Positions 24,744-34,115 of a DNA stretch of 64,000 bases are shown here, piece after piece. This DNA is from Bradyrhizobium sp. BR 10289. Its GTDB lineage: Bacteria; Pseudomonadota; Alphaproteobacteria; Rhizobiales; Xanthobacteraceae. Every line of letters starts with the position of its first letter. Position 1 is the stretch's first letter. Below the pieces are notes generated by a model, which was not told where the DNA came from, did no database searches, and saw only the letters and a program-made list of their open reading frames with translations. The stretch is taken from the NCBI RefSeq assembly GCF_019455385.1, contig NZ_JACOFR010000010.1, positions 124,001 to 188,000 on the forward strand, read 5' to 3'. Made by a program: the position numbers and the translations under genes.

Positions 24744-25217
24744 ATGTCCAAAGTCACCCCCGCCACCCGTGCGCTCACGGCCGCCGGTGTCGCCTTTACG
24801 GTTCATACTTACGACTACGACCCCGATGCCGAAAGCATTGGCCTTCAAGCGGCCGCCGCGCTCGGTGAGGACCCCGCGCGCGTGCTGAAGACGCTGATGG
24901 CGCTGGTGGATGGCAAGCCGGTTTGCGCCATCGTCCCGTCCGATCAGGAAGTCTCGATGAAGAAGCTCGCCGCGGCTGTGCGCGGCAAGTCGGCGCAGAT
25001 GATGAAGCCCCCGGAGGCCGAACGCGTCACCGGCTACAAGGTCGGCGGCATCAGCCCGTTCGGGCAGCGCAAGCAGGTCCGCACCGTGATCGAGCAGAAC
25101 GCGCTCGCACATGACCTCGTCTATCTCAATGGTGGCCAGCGTGGCTTGCAGGTGCGGATGAAGCCGACCGACGTGCGGGACGTCGTGAAGGCCGTCGTGG
25201 CCGACGTGCTGGCGTGA
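24744..25217 (+). CDS. ybaK: YbaK/EbsC-type aminoacyl-tRNA deacylase
   Basis: A 157-residue protein of the YbaK/ProX fold, which hydrolyses Cys-tRNA(Pro) mischarged by prolyl-tRNA synthetase. TPATRALTAAGVAFTVHTYDYD at the start, RVLKTLMALVDG, VPSDQEVSMKKLA with the functional lysine region, and GGISPFGQRKQVRTVIEQ are all YbaK-like and set it apart from the ProXp-ala group. Start ATG 24744 fits the family N-terminus. It stands alone after a repeat element and is convergent with the GntR gene, 9 bases away. Confidence 0.88.
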   Translation: MSKVTPATRALTAAGVAFTVHTYDYDPDAESIGLQAAAALGEDPARVLKTLMALVDGKPVCAIVPSDQEVSMKKLAAAVRGKSAQMMKPPEAERVTGYKVGGISPFGQRKQVRTVIEQNALAHDLVYLNGGQRGLQVRMKPTDVRDVVKAVVADVLA

Positions 25218-25226
25218 GCGTCGGCG

Positions 25227-25910
25227 CTACTGCTTCTGCAGCAGCTTGAGCCGGCAGCGCAGCGCCTCCCGGATGTGCGCGCGGGCGAGCTGCTCGGCCT
25301 TGTCGCCGTCGCGCGCGGCGATGGCCTCGATGATGGCCTTGTGCTCGCCGTGGCTGGTCGAAGGGCGGCCTGTGACGGTGAAGGTGGTCGGGCCGAGCAG
25401 TGCGATCCAATCCTGCAATTCGCGCGAGGCGTTGTCGAGATAGCGATTGCGCGCAGCGCGGCAGATCGCCTCGTGGAAGGCGCGGTTGAGCCGCGCCATG
25501 TCGGCGGTATCGGTCTCGGACGCCTCGACAAAGGCCTGCTCGATATCCCGGAGCGCGTCGACCTCCGGCGTTGAGGCGTGTGCGGCCGCGAGCCGCGCAG
25601 CGGCGCCCTCCATGATCTCGCGCATGGCGTAGAGCTCGAGCACCTCCGAGATGTCGAGATTGCGCACGATCAGGCCGCGGCCGCCGGCGGGCTCGACGAA
25701 GCCCCGGGCTGCCAGACGGCCCAGCGCCTCGCGAACCGGCGTGCGGCTGACCTTCAGACGCTGCGCGACCTCTTCCTCACGCAGGCGGTCGCCGGCGCGA
25801 TAGCTGCCGGCCTGAAGAGCCTCGCACAGCGAGCGGAACACGGCTTCGCCCAGCGCTACGCCGCTGCCGCGCGCGATCGATCCGCCTGCCTTTGCCGGAC
25901 GCCTGGCCAT
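25227..25910 (-). CDS. GntR-family regulator (FadR/VanR-like FCD domain)
   Basis: A 227-residue regulator. An N-terminal winged helix (about residues 25-90, LREEEVAQRLKVSRTPVREALGRLAARGFV) is followed by an all-helical FCD ligand domain with ELYAMREIMEGAAARLAA, and LNRAFHEAICRAARN, whose Asp/His ligands usually bind metal plus an organic acid. Start at 25910 chosen because GAGGG lies five bases upstream and the helix-turn-helix follows directly. Divergent from tcuA, with a TGTATACA palindrome between, so it likely represses tcuA and itself. Confidence 0.9.
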   Translation of the reverse strand: MARRPAKAGGSIARGSGVALGEAVFRSLCEALQAGSYRAGDRLREEEVAQRLKVSRTPVREALGRLAARGFVEPAGGRGLIVRNLDISEVLELYAMREIMEGAAARLAAAHASTPEVDALRDIEQAFVEASETDTADMARLNRAFHEAICRAARNRYLDNASRELQDWIALLGPTTFTVTGRPSTSHGEHKAIIEAIAARDGDKAEQLARAHIREALRCRLKLLQKQ

Positions 25911-25968
25911 GTTCCCTCGAAGCGCGCTGCGCATCCTGCCCATGCAGAGATGCCGCTTGCACAGCCTC

Positions 25969-25986
25969 TGTATATCTCTGTATACA
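25969..25986. promoter_or_regulatory. GntR operator-like TGTATACA in gntR-tcuA gap
   Basis: The perfect palindrome TGTATACA (25979-25986) is preceded by a half-match TGTATA at 25969-25974. It lies 59 bases before the GntR start on one side and 82 before tcuA on the other. GntR-FCD proteins often use TGTATACA-like sites, so this is the best operator candidate. Its A/T content stands out from the G+C-rich surroundings. Confidence 0.6.
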
Positions 25987-26067
25987 AAAGTACGCAATGG
26001 CTGTCCGGATTGACCGCGGCCGCCGTCGGGCAGAATGTCTCTAACTTCGTCGCATCGGGCGGACGGC

Positions 26068-27459
26068 ATGAGCAGCAAATACGATGTGCTGGTGATCGGC
26101 GGCGGCAACGCGGCGCTATGCGCGGCGATCTCGGCGCGGCGCGGCGGTGCCTCCGTCCTGGTGCTCGAAGGCGCGCCGAAATTCTATCGCGGCGGCAATA
26201 CGCGCCACACCCGCAACATGCGCTGCGCCCATGACGCGGCGACCGAAATCCTGACCGGCCCCTACACCGAGGACGAGTTCTGGGAGGATCTGCTGCGCGT
26301 CACCGGCGGGCAGACCGACGAAGTGCTCGCGCGTCACATGATCCGGGAGTCCAAGGACATCCTCAACTGGATCGTGCAGCAGGGCGTGCGCTGGCAGCCT
26401 TCGCTCGGTGGCACGCTGAGCCTTGGCCGCACCAACTCCTTCTTCCTCGGCGGCGGCCGGGCGATGCTGAACGCGCTGTATCTCACTGCGGAGCAGCTCG
26501 GCGTTGACGTCGAATACGACGCGGAGGTCACCGACCTCGTGATCGCGGACGGCATGTTCCTCGCCGCGCGCCTCAAGCGTCCCATCAACGGCGAGAGCGA
26601 GATCCGCGCGACCTCGCTGGTGGCTGCGGCTGGCGGCTTCGAGGCCAACATCGAATGGCTGAAGCAATATTGGGGCGAGGCCGCCGACAATTTCCTGATC
26701 CGCGGCACGCCCTATAATCGCGGCTCGATCCTGAAGATGCTGCTCGACAAGGGCGTGCAGGAGGTCGGCGACCCCACGCAATGCCACGCGGTCGCGATCG
26801 ATGCCCGTGCGCCGAAATTCGACGGTGGCATTATCACGCGCCATGACTCCGTCGTGTTCGGCATCGTGGTTAACAAGCACGCGCAGCGCTTCTACGACGA
26901 AGGCGAGGACATCTGGCCGAAGCGCTACGCGATTTGGGGCCGGCTGGTCGCCGCGCAACCCGACCAGATCGCCTACATCATCTTCGACTCGACCGTCGTC
27001 ACCAGCTTCATGCCGACGCTGTTCCCGCCGATCGCCGGGCAGACCGTGGCTGAGCTCGCCGCCAAGCTTGAACTCGATCCGGCCGCGCTGGAAAAGACCA
27101 TCACCGATTTCAACGCTGCGGTGCGGCCTGGCACCTTCGATCATACCATTCTGGATGACTGCGTGACCGAGGGCATCACGCCGCCCAAGACGCATTGGGC
27201 GCGCAAGATCGAGACGCCGCCCTATCTCGCCTATCCGGTGCGCCCAGGCATCACCTTCACCTATCTCGGCACACGCGTGAACACGGATGCGCGAATGCTG
27301 ATGGCGGATGGCAAGCCGTCGGCCAACATGTTCGCCGCGGGCGAGATCATGGCCGGCAACGTGCTTGGCAAGGGGTATGCGGCCGGCATGGGCATGACCA
27401 TCGGCAGCGTGTTCGGGCGGATCGCGGGACGTGAAGCGGCACGCCACGCCAGGAACTAG
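26068..27459 (+). CDS. tcuA: FAD-dependent tricarballylate dehydrogenase
   Basis: A 463-residue flavoprotein of the fumarate reductase/succinate dehydrogenase superfamily. It starts with the FAD motif DVLVIGGGNAALCAAI, then FYRGGNTRHTRNMRCAHD, typical of TcuA, and ends with the second FAD segment AGEIMAGNVLGKGYAAG. In Salmonella TcuA oxidises tricarballylate to cis-aconitate and passes electrons to TcuB. Start ATG 26068 sits just before the FAD motif. Regulated presumably by the divergent GntR protein. A secreted hydrolase gene follows 40 bases later, before tcuB. Confidence 0.9.
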   Translation: MSSKYDVLVIGGGNAALCAAISARRGGASVLVLEGAPKFYRGGNTRHTRNMRCAHDAATEILTGPYTEDEFWEDLLRVTGGQTDEVLARHMIRESKDILNWIVQQGVRWQPSLGGTLSLGRTNSFFLGGGRAMLNALYLTAEQLGVDVEYDAEVTDLVIADGMFLAARLKRPINGESEIRATSLVAAAGGFEANIEWLKQYWGEAADNFLIRGTPYNRGSILKMLLDKGVQEVGDPTQCHAVAIDARAPKFDGGIITRHDSVVFGIVVNKHAQRFYDEGEDIWPKRYAIWGRLVAAQPDQIAYIIFDSTVVTSFMPTLFPPIAGQTVAELAAKLELDPAALEKTITDFNAAVRPGTFDHTILDDCVTEGITPPKTHWARKIETPPYLAYPVRPGITFTYLGTRVNTDARMLMADGKPSANMFAAGEIMAGNVLGKGYAAGMGMTIGSVFGRIAGREAARHARN

Positions 27460-27499
27460 GAACCAGAACCAGAATCAAGAAAAGACGTCAGGAGGACTC

Positions 27500-28528
27500 A
27501 TGTTGCGCATTGCCATCGCTTCGATCACGGCGCTGCTGATGGTCGGCCACGCCCATGCCGCCGAGCCGATCACCCTGCGCGACATAGGCTCGTTCCATGT
27601 CGGTGGGCGTCTCGTCGAGATCTCCGGCAAGCCGGTGAGGGAAGTGGTGTTCGCACCCGGTGGCGTGCCGGCCAAGGTCGATCCCAACGGCACCTATCAG
27701 GTCGAGCAGATGTATGTGCAATATTTCCTGCCAGCCGTTGAGCGGGGCGCCTATCCGTTGCTGATGTGGCACGGCGGCGGGTTGACCGGCGTCACCTATG
27801 AGACAACGCCTGACGGCCGAGAAGGTTGGCTGAACTATTTCCTGCGCAAGGGATGGGCGGTCTACAACTCCGATGCGGTCGAGCGCGGACGCGCGGGCTG
27901 GGCGCAATATCCCGACATCTTCAAGGGCGAGCCGGTCTTCCTGACCACGGCCAATCCGTTCGAGCGCTTCCGAATCGGCGATGGGCCGAACTCCTACGAT
28001 CCGGATCCCGCCAAGCGAAAGCTGCTGCCGGGCAACCAGTTTCCCGTCGAGGGCTACGAGAATTTCGTCAAGCAGAACGTGCCGCGCTGGACCACGACTG
28101 ATGATGCCACCATCGCAGCCTATATCGCCGAGATCGATCGCGTCGGCCCCTCGGTGATCCTGTTCCACAGCCAGGCTGGCACCTTTGGCTTCAAGGTCGC
28201 GCAGGCCCGGCCCGACAAGGTGAAGGCGCTGATTGCGATCGAGCCGGCCGGGATCGGCGATATCGCCAAGGCGGACGCGCTGAAGAACATCCCGACCCTG
28301 ATCATCTATGGCGACTATATCGAGCGCGATTCGCGCTGGCCAAAAATTCGCGCCAACGGCGTCGCCTTTGCGGATGCCGTCAGGGCCGCTGGCGGCAGCG
28401 TCGATATCGTCGATCTCCCGCAGGCCGGCATCAAGGGCAATTCGCACATGGTGATGATGGACAAGAACAACCTCGAGGTCGCTGGCCTGATCCAGAAATG
28501 GCTCGAGGGAAAGAACCTGACGAAGTAG
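27500..28528 (+). CDS. secreted alpha/beta hydrolase between tcuA and tcuB
   Basis: A 342-residue protein. Signal peptide 1-20 ends AHAAEP, placing it in the periplasm. LLMWHGGGLTG gives the oxyanion region, ILFHSQAGTFGF the nucleophile elbow (HSQAG), LIIYGDYIERD the acid strand, and GNSHMVMMDKNN the catalytic His. It resembles the secreted esterases related to poly(aspartate) or aryl ester hydrolases, but I cannot name a substrate. A perfect AGGAGG precedes ATG 27500. The next gene, tcuB, begins four bases after its stop, so the three form an operon. Confidence 0.85.
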   Translation: MLRIAIASITALLMVGHAHAAEPITLRDIGSFHVGGRLVEISGKPVREVVFAPGGVPAKVDPNGTYQVEQMYVQYFLPAVERGAYPLLMWHGGGLTGVTYETTPDGREGWLNYFLRKGWAVYNSDAVERGRAGWAQYPDIFKGEPVFLTTANPFERFRIGDGPNSYDPDPAKRKLLPGNQFPVEGYENFVKQNVPRWTTTDDATIAAYIAEIDRVGPSVILFHSQAGTFGFKVAQARPDKVKALIAIEPAGIGDIAKADALKNIPTLIIYGDYIERDSRWPKIRANGVAFADAVRAAGGSVDIVDLPQAGIKGNSHMVMMDKNNLEVAGLIQKWLEGKNLTK

Positions 28529-28532
28529 GGCC

Positions 28533-29639
28533 ATGCACGGAACCCAAATCCTGGACGAAGCCGACCGTCTGATGACGGTCTGCAATTCCTGTCGCTACTG
28601 CGAGGGGCTGTGTGCCGTGTTTCCGGCGATGGAGATGCGGCGCGCTTTTTCCGACGGCGACCTCAACTATCTCGCCAACCTCTGCCATTCCTGCGGCGCC
28701 TGTTACGTCGACTGCCAGTTCTCGCCGCCGCACGAGTTCAACGTCAACGTCCCGAAGACGCTCGCGGTCGCGCGCGCCGAGTCCTATGCGGCCTATGCCT
28801 GGCCACAGGCGCTGTCCGGCGCCTTCGCGCGCAACGGGCTCGTCATCAGCATCATCGCCGCGCTCAGCATGGCGGCCTTCATCCTCGGCTTTGCCGCTCT
28901 CAACGACCGCAGCGTGCTGTTCGGTGTCCACACAGGGCCGGGCGCCTTCTACAGGCTGATGCCGCACAATGCGATGGCCGCGCTGTTCAGCGCCGCGTTC
29001 CTCTACGCAGTCCTGGCGCTGGTCATGAGCGTGCGCGCCTTCTGGCGCGACATCGGTCCGGCGATCGGTGGCCGGGCCGACGGTGGTTCGATCTTTCAGG
29101 CAGTCCGCGATGCCGGCGAACTGCGCTATCTCGATGGCGGTGGCGTCGGCTGCTACAACGAGGACGACAAGCCCACCGACCGGCGCAAGCTGTATCACCA
29201 CCTGACCTTCTACGGCTTTCTGCTGTGCTTTGCTGCGACGTCGGTTGCCACGCTCTATCACTACGTCTGGGGCCGCGAGGCGCCGTATCCGTGGTGGGAC
29301 CTGCCGGTGGTGCTCGGAACGCTCGGCGGCATCGGCCTCATCGTTGGTCCGATCGGGCTGCTCGTCGCGAAGACGCGCCGCGCGCCGGAGCTGCTCGACG
29401 AGCAGCGCTACGGCATGGATGTCGGCTTCATCGCCATGCTGTTCCTGACCGGGTTGACCGGCATGGCGCTGCTGGCCCTGCGCGAGACCGCCGTGATGGG
29501 GCCACTGCTGGCACTGCATCTCGGCGCGGTGTTCGCGCTGTTCATCACCATGCCCTACGGCAAGTTCGTGCACGGCATCTATCGCTTCGCGGCGCTGGTG
29601 CGTTACGCGCAGGAGCGGCGCAGCGAAGGCGGCTCTTGA
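28533..29639 (+). CDS. tcuB: tricarballylate utilisation Fe-S membrane protein
   Basis: A 368-residue membrane protein that reoxidises TcuA and passes electrons to quinone. Two ferredoxin-like cluster motifs stand at the N-terminus, CNSCRYCEGLC and CHSCGACYVDC. Six hydrophobic segments follow, with several histidines suited to heme binding (LYHHLTFYGF, TLYHYVWG, LALHLGA). Length is usual for TcuB/CitB (about 370-390). Stop codon is one base from the stop of the convergent lipase-like gene. Confidence 0.9.
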   Translation: MHGTQILDEADRLMTVCNSCRYCEGLCAVFPAMEMRRAFSDGDLNYLANLCHSCGACYVDCQFSPPHEFNVNVPKTLAVARAESYAAYAWPQALSGAFARNGLVISIIAALSMAAFILGFAALNDRSVLFGVHTGPGAFYRLMPHNAMAALFSAAFLYAVLALVMSVRAFWRDIGPAIGGRADGGSIFQAVRDAGELRYLDGGGVGCYNEDDKPTDRRKLYHHLTFYGFLLCFAATSVATLYHYVWGREAPYPWWDLPVVLGTLGGIGLIVGPIGLLVAKTRRAPELLDEQRYGMDVGFIAMLFLTGLTGMALLALRETAVMGPLLALHLGAVFALFITMPYGKFVHGIYRFAALVRYAQERRSEGGS

Positions 29640-29640
29640 T

Positions 29641-30312
29641 TCAGCTTGTCCGGAAGCGGCCGTCGTGCAGGAACGCGATGGTCTGCTCGATCGCGACTCT
29701 GTGGCGCAGCAGTCCCGGGTGGGACGTCTTGACGACGACGTGATCGGCCATATCGGCAAGCTTCGAGCTCGCGACCGAAACCTTGCCGTCATTGGGGCGA
29801 GGCAGGACAAAGGCCGAAGCGATCGGCGCGATGGTGCGGCATCCTGCGATGATCCCAACTTCGTAATCGGGTGGCGGCAGGGCGGCGAGCACGGGGGCCG
29901 GGGCGGTCGTGAGCTGCAGGCCCGCCGGGCCGAACACAGCACGGTAGACGGAAAGGTCCTTTAGGAGATCGGCGACCTCGCTGCCGCCATTGGGCGTTCC
30001 CAGCATCACGACGCGGCCAAGGCGCGATGGCCGATGTCTTGAAAGATAGACCCGCGTGAGCAGCCCGCCCATCGAATGTGCGACGAAGTGGGTCCTTCCG
30101 TCGCACTGCTCCGCAAATGCGGCGATCGGCGCGTGGATGTCCTCCGCGAGCGCCTCGAGCGGCTTCTTGCGGCTGGCATAGTCGAGATTGAGCGTGGCGT
30201 AGCCGCGACGCTGCAACGTTCGCTCCAGCTTCTTCAGCGTCCAGGAACCGACGCCGATGCCATGGAGCAGCACCACGCCGTCGCACCGCGCATCCGCCGG
30301 TGCGACAGGCAT
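29641..30312 (-). CDS. lipase-like alpha/beta hydrolase
   Basis: A 223-residue protein of the triacylglycerol lipase/PGAP1-like group. VVLLHGIGVGSWTLKKLE gives the oxyanion loop, FVAHSMGGLLTR the nucleophile Ser, and MLGTPNGGSEVAD the following strand. DGKVSVASSKL and the late His in KTSHPGLLRH supply the rest of the triad. No signal peptide is seen. It follows the long acyltransferase fusion by 10 bases on the same strand, so it may hydrolyse a lipid connected with lysophospholipid repair (inference). Confidence 0.8.
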   Translation of the reverse strand: MPVAPADARCDGVVLLHGIGVGSWTLKKLERTLQRRGYATLNLDYASRKKPLEALAEDIHAPIAAFAEQCDGRTHFVAHSMGGLLTRVYLSRHRPSRLGRVVMLGTPNGGSEVADLLKDLSVYRAVFGPAGLQLTTAPAPVLAALPPPDYEVGIIAGCRTIAPIASAFVLPRPNDGKVSVASSKLADMADHVVVKTSHPGLLRHRVAIEQTIAFLHDGRFRTS

Positions 30313-30322
30313 GGACCTGGCC

Positions 30323-33300
30323 TCACGCCACCTCGCGCTCCGGCGCGGACGCCTGCTCGCGCGCCATCGCCGTCGCCGTGACGTAGTCGGTCTTGCCGGT
30401 GCCGAGCAGCGGCACCTTGTCGACCACCATAATGGTCGCGGGCACCGTCAGCTCGGACGCGCCGATCGCCTTGGCCTGGGCCTGTATCGCGCCGCGCTCG
30501 GCATTCTTTTCCGTCGTCAGCAGCACGATGCGCTCGCCCTTGCGCTGGTCGGGGATCGACACCGCGACCGAGCCGGCCTGCGGCCACAGCGTCGTCGCGA
30601 TAGCTTCGACCGCCGACAGCGAGACCATTTCGCCCGCGATCTTGGCAAAGCGCTTGGCGCGGCCCTTGATGGTGATGAATCCGGCTGCGTCGATTGCGAC
30701 GATGTCGCCGGTGTCGTGCCAGCCCTCGGGAAGCTTTTCGAGCACGCCGGGATTTTCGGCCCTGAGGTAACCCAGCATTACGTTCGGTCCGCGCACCGAC
30801 AGGCGGCCGCCTTCCTCGATGCCGGGGACCGGATCGAGGCGGCTTTCCATCAGCGGCGAGAGGCGGCCGACGGTGCCGGGGCGGTTGGCCATCGGCGTGT
30901 TCATCGCCAGCACGGGCGCCGTCTCGGTGACGCCATAGCCTTCGAGGATGCGGATGCCGTAGCGCTCCATGAACACTTGCCGCGTGCGGTCCTTGACCGC
31001 CTCGGCGCCGGCGATCACGAGGCGCAGCGTGCGGAAGTCGTAGGCATGCGCGGAACGTGCATAGCCGGTGAGGAAGGTGTCGGTGCCGAACAGGATCGTG
31101 GCGCCGGTCTGGTAGATCAGCTCGGGCACGATGCGGTAATGCAGCGGCGAGGGATACATGTAGATCGGAATGCCCGCGAGCATCGGCATCATCATTCCGC
31201 CGGTCAGGCCAAACGAGTGGAACACCGGCAGCACGTTGAAGACCTTGTCGTTGGCATTGGCATCGACCCGCGCCAGCGCCTGCGCCGCATTGGCAAGGAT
31301 GTTGCGGTGGGACAATACGACGCCCTTGGGCGTGCCTTCCGAGCCTGAGGTGAACAGCACGACGGCAGGATCGTTGGCCTGGCGGGCGACGCGCGGTGCG
31401 GTGCCGTCGAGCAAGCCCTTGATCTTGTCGGCGGTGCCGATCGAAGCACGGACGTCCTCAAGATAGACGACACGCGCCTCCGCGGAGATGGCGGCCATCA
31501 GCTTGTCGAGCTTGCCCTTCTCGATGAAGGCCTTCGAGGTCAGCACGGTCTTGACCTGCGCGGCCTTCATGGCGGCGAGGACGTTGACCGGGCCGGCCGA
31601 GAAGTTGAGCATGGCCGGGACCCGGCCGATGCTTTGCAGCCCCATGAAGACGACGGCGACGCCTGCGGAATTCGGCAGCAGCACGCCGACATTCTCGCCG
31701 ATTGCGGTGCCGGTCTCGAGCTTGCGGCTCAGGACCTGCGCGCCGAGGATCAGCTTGCGATAGGTCAGCTTGGTGCCGAGCGCGTCTTCGATGATGACCT
31801 TGCCGGTGTCGCGATCGCGATAGGCGTGTCCGAGGGCCTCGAACAGGGAGTGATCGAGCATGGCGTTCTTGACCAGCGCGTCGATCATCACGTCCTGGAG
31901 CGCAGCGCCCGCAGCGTTGCGGCGCGCCTTGCCCTTCAGCGCCGGATCGACGGGCAGCTTGACCGGCGGCAGGATCGTGACCGTCACTCTGGGGAACCAC
32001 GAGCGCTTGATCTGGCTGGAGTTGAGATAGCTGAGATGCGAGCGCTGCGCACCTTCGATGCGAACGGGCACGACGACGGCGTCGGCCTTGTCCGCGATCA
32101 TCGCGGTGCCGTCATAGACCTTCATCAGCGAGCCCGAAACGGTGATGCGCCCCTCGGGAAAAATCACCACCGGCTCGCCGGCAGCGACCAGCTTGATCAG
32201 GTCACGCGCGGCCAGCGGCTTGGTCGGGTCCATGGTGTAGTGCTTGACCACGCGCAGGAACGGTTTGGCCCACCAAGCCTTGGAGATGCCGGTGTCGACC
32301 GCGAAGCTCGCGTCGATCGGCAGCACGGCGTGCAGCAGCGGGCCATCGATCAGGCTGACATGATTGGGCGCGATCAGCATGCGCGTGCCTGCTGGAGGCA
32401 GGTTCTCGAGGCCGCGAACCTCAGTGCGGAACAGCGCGCGGAACAACAGGCCGCCGAAATCGCGCACGCCTTCCTTGCCCCATTTAGTCAGGACGAACCA
32501 CACCGCGCCGAAGCTGGCGACGCCAAGGCCGAAGAAGATCCAGCCGACATGCAATCCGCCAGCCTGGAGCAGCGCGACGAACAGCGAGCCGACCACCATG
32601 AAGGCGGCCTGCAGCACGTTGCCGGCGGCGATGATGCGGGCGCGCTCGTTCGGCGCCGACCAGGCCTGGACGGCGGCGAAGGAGGGAACGACGAACAGGC
32701 CGCCGCCGAATGCGAAGGCGACGAAGTCGGCCAGCATGCGCAGGCCGGCGAACGAGGTCGCAAAGCCGGCTGCCGTGATGTCCTGGCCCTTGCTGGTGAC
32801 AGCGATGGCCCAGGCGAGGTCGAGGCCGGAACAACCCATGATGATGGCGCCGATCGGTACCAGCGCGAGGTTCGGGCGAACGTGGCTGAGGCTGGCTGCG
32901 AACAGAGAGCCGATGGCGATGCCGATCGCGAAGATCGCAAGGCACAGTGTCACCACGCCCTCGGAGCCACCGACGACGTCCTTGACCAGCGCCGGCAGCA
33001 GCGACAGCACGATGGCGCCGACCAGCCAGAACCAGGACACGATCACGGTGCCGTCCCACAGCCGGTGATCGGCGTGGAGGGTCTTGAGCAGGTTCACCGT
33101 CGAGGTCCAGGGATTGGCATCGATGGGCAGATCAGGCGCGGACGGCGTCGTCTGCGGAATGCGGGAGGCAAAGGCCCAGGACAGGAGCGCGAGCACGACC
33201 ACGGCCGATGCGACCCAGCCCATGTGCGCCGAGCTGGCCACGAACTGGCCGCCGGCGACGGTGCCGAGCAGGATGGCCATGAAGGTCGCGCCTTCGACCA

Positions 33301-33727
33301 GCGCGTTGCCGGTGGCGAGCTCGCCGAGCTCGAGCTGATCCGGCAGCATCGCATATTTCACCGGGCCGAACAGGGCGGCGACGATGCCGAACAGCGCGAG
33401 CGCCATGAACAGCAGCGGCACCGAATGCATGAAGAAGCCGGCGGCGGCAAAGGCCGCGGCAAAAATCTCGGCGAACTTCAATCGCCGTGCGACGACGGAT
33501 TTGACATATTTGTCGGCGAGCTGGCCGCCGAGCCCGGACAGGATGAAATAGGGGAAGATGAAGACGGCGCCCGCCACCGTCACCAGCGCATCGCCGTGGC
33601 CGGTTGCGGCGCTGTAAAGCAGGATGATGACGAGTGCGTTCTTGAGCAAATTGTCATTGAGCGCCGAAAAGAACTGCGCCCCAAACAGCGGCGCGAAGCG
33701 GCGTGACGACATCAATTCCCTGATCAT
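30323..33727 (-). CDS. aas: MFS-PlsC-acyl-ACP synthetase fusion (LplT-Aas type)
   Basis: A 1134-residue three-part protein. Residues 1-400 form an MFS of the lysophospholipid flippase type (FGAQFFSALNDNLLKNALVI). Residues about 430-620 are a PlsC acyltransferase with NHVSLIDGP (HX4D) and FPEGR. Residues about 650-1134 are an acyl-activating enzyme with LFTSGSEGTPKGVVLSHRN, GYGVTETAP and GRAKRFAKIAGEM. Together they would flip, reactivate and reacylate lysophosphatidylethanolamine. E. coli has these as separate LplT and Aas. Start at 33727 because AGGA lies upstream; the in-frame start at 33784 is less likely. Confidence 0.9.
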   Translation of the reverse strand: MIRELMSSRRFAPLFGAQFFSALNDNLLKNALVIILLYSAATGHGDALVTVAGAVFIFPYFILSGLGGQLADKYVKSVVARRLKFAEIFAAAFAAAGFFMHSVPLLFMALALFGIVAALFGPVKYAMLPDQLELGELATGNALVEGATFMAILLGTVAGGQFVASSAHMGWVASAVVVLALLSWAFASRIPQTTPSAPDLPIDANPWTSTVNLLKTLHADHRLWDGTVIVSWFWLVGAIVLSLLPALVKDVVGGSEGVVTLCLAIFAIGIAIGSLFAASLSHVRPNLALVPIGAIIMGCSGLDLAWAIAVTSKGQDITAAGFATSFAGLRMLADFVAFAFGGGLFVVPSFAAVQAWSAPNERARIIAAGNVLQAAFMVVGSLFVALLQAGGLHVGWIFFGLGVASFGAVWFVLTKWGKEGVRDFGGLLFRALFRTEVRGLENLPPAGTRMLIAPNHVSLIDGPLLHAVLPIDASFAVDTGISKAWWAKPFLRVVKHYTMDPTKPLAARDLIKLVAAGEPVVIFPEGRITVSGSLMKVYDGTAMIADKADAVVVPVRIEGAQRSHLSYLNSSQIKRSWFPRVTVTILPPVKLPVDPALKGKARRNAAGAALQDVMIDALVKNAMLDHSLFEALGHAYRDRDTGKVIIEDALGTKLTYRKLILGAQVLSRKLETGTAIGENVGVLLPNSAGVAVVFMGLQSIGRVPAMLNFSAGPVNVLAAMKAAQVKTVLTSKAFIEKGKLDKLMAAISAEARVVYLEDVRASIGTADKIKGLLDGTAPRVARQANDPAVVLFTSGSEGTPKGVVLSHRNILANAAQALARVDANANDKVFNVLPVFHSFGLTGGMMMPMLAGIPIYMYPSPLHYRIVPELIYQTGATILFGTDTFLTGYARSAHAYDFRTLRLVIAGAEAVKDRTRQVFMERYGIRILEGYGVTETAPVLAMNTPMANRPGTVGRLSPLMESRLDPVPGIEEGGRLSVRGPNVMLGYLRAENPGVLEKLPEGWHDTGDIVAIDAAGFITIKGRAKRFAKIAGEMVSLSAVEAIATTLWPQAGSVAVSIPDQRKGERIVLLTTEKNAERGAIQAQAKAIGASELTVPATIMVVDKVPLLGTGKTDYVTATAMAREQASAPEREVA

Positions 33728-34115
33728 GACCAGTCCTGTTTTGAAAGGCAGAATGAGGTAGTTACACAGTCGGTGAAACGTCACGACCGGAAGGATGCGG
33801 GATCAACGATTGCAGGATGACGACGCTCGCCGTCTGCTCTGTCCCCTCGGTCCCTCTGATCCCATTGGTCTCCAAGTGGTCTGGTTAGGTTCGCAAATTT
33901 CCGGTCGCGACCGAAGTTCGGGCGGAAACGTCGCGGCCATCAGGGATATCGCGTGGGGCGATGAGGAAAAGCTGAACCGCATCGCCAAGGATTTCCGGAT
34001 CGGCTGCCAATGTCGGGACATGGTAAGCCCTTCCTTGCAACCGGATGGTGCATTCGAGCCGACAGGACCGCGCCGGCTGCGTATGCCTCAAGTGACTTGC
34101 CTCAAGTGACTTGCC
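33728..34115. other. gene-poor stretch with 14-base tandem repeat
   Basis: 388 bases with no supported gene; short open frames on both strands lack ribosome sites and family resemblance. At its right end GCCTCAAGTGACTT is repeated exactly twice (34085-34112) followed by a partial third copy to 34123. The repeat runs into the stop-codon region of the small leftward gene at 34116. Nothing else recognised. Confidence 0.6.

Noticed and set aside
31634..33706. 690-codon frame opposite the acyltransferase fusion
   Set aside because: Antisense shadow; composition is dominated by Gln/Arg/His and there is no known motif.
33795..34109. 104-codon rightward frame downstream of the acyltransferase start
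   Set aside because: No ribosome site, no family resemblance and it runs into the 14-base tandem repeat.
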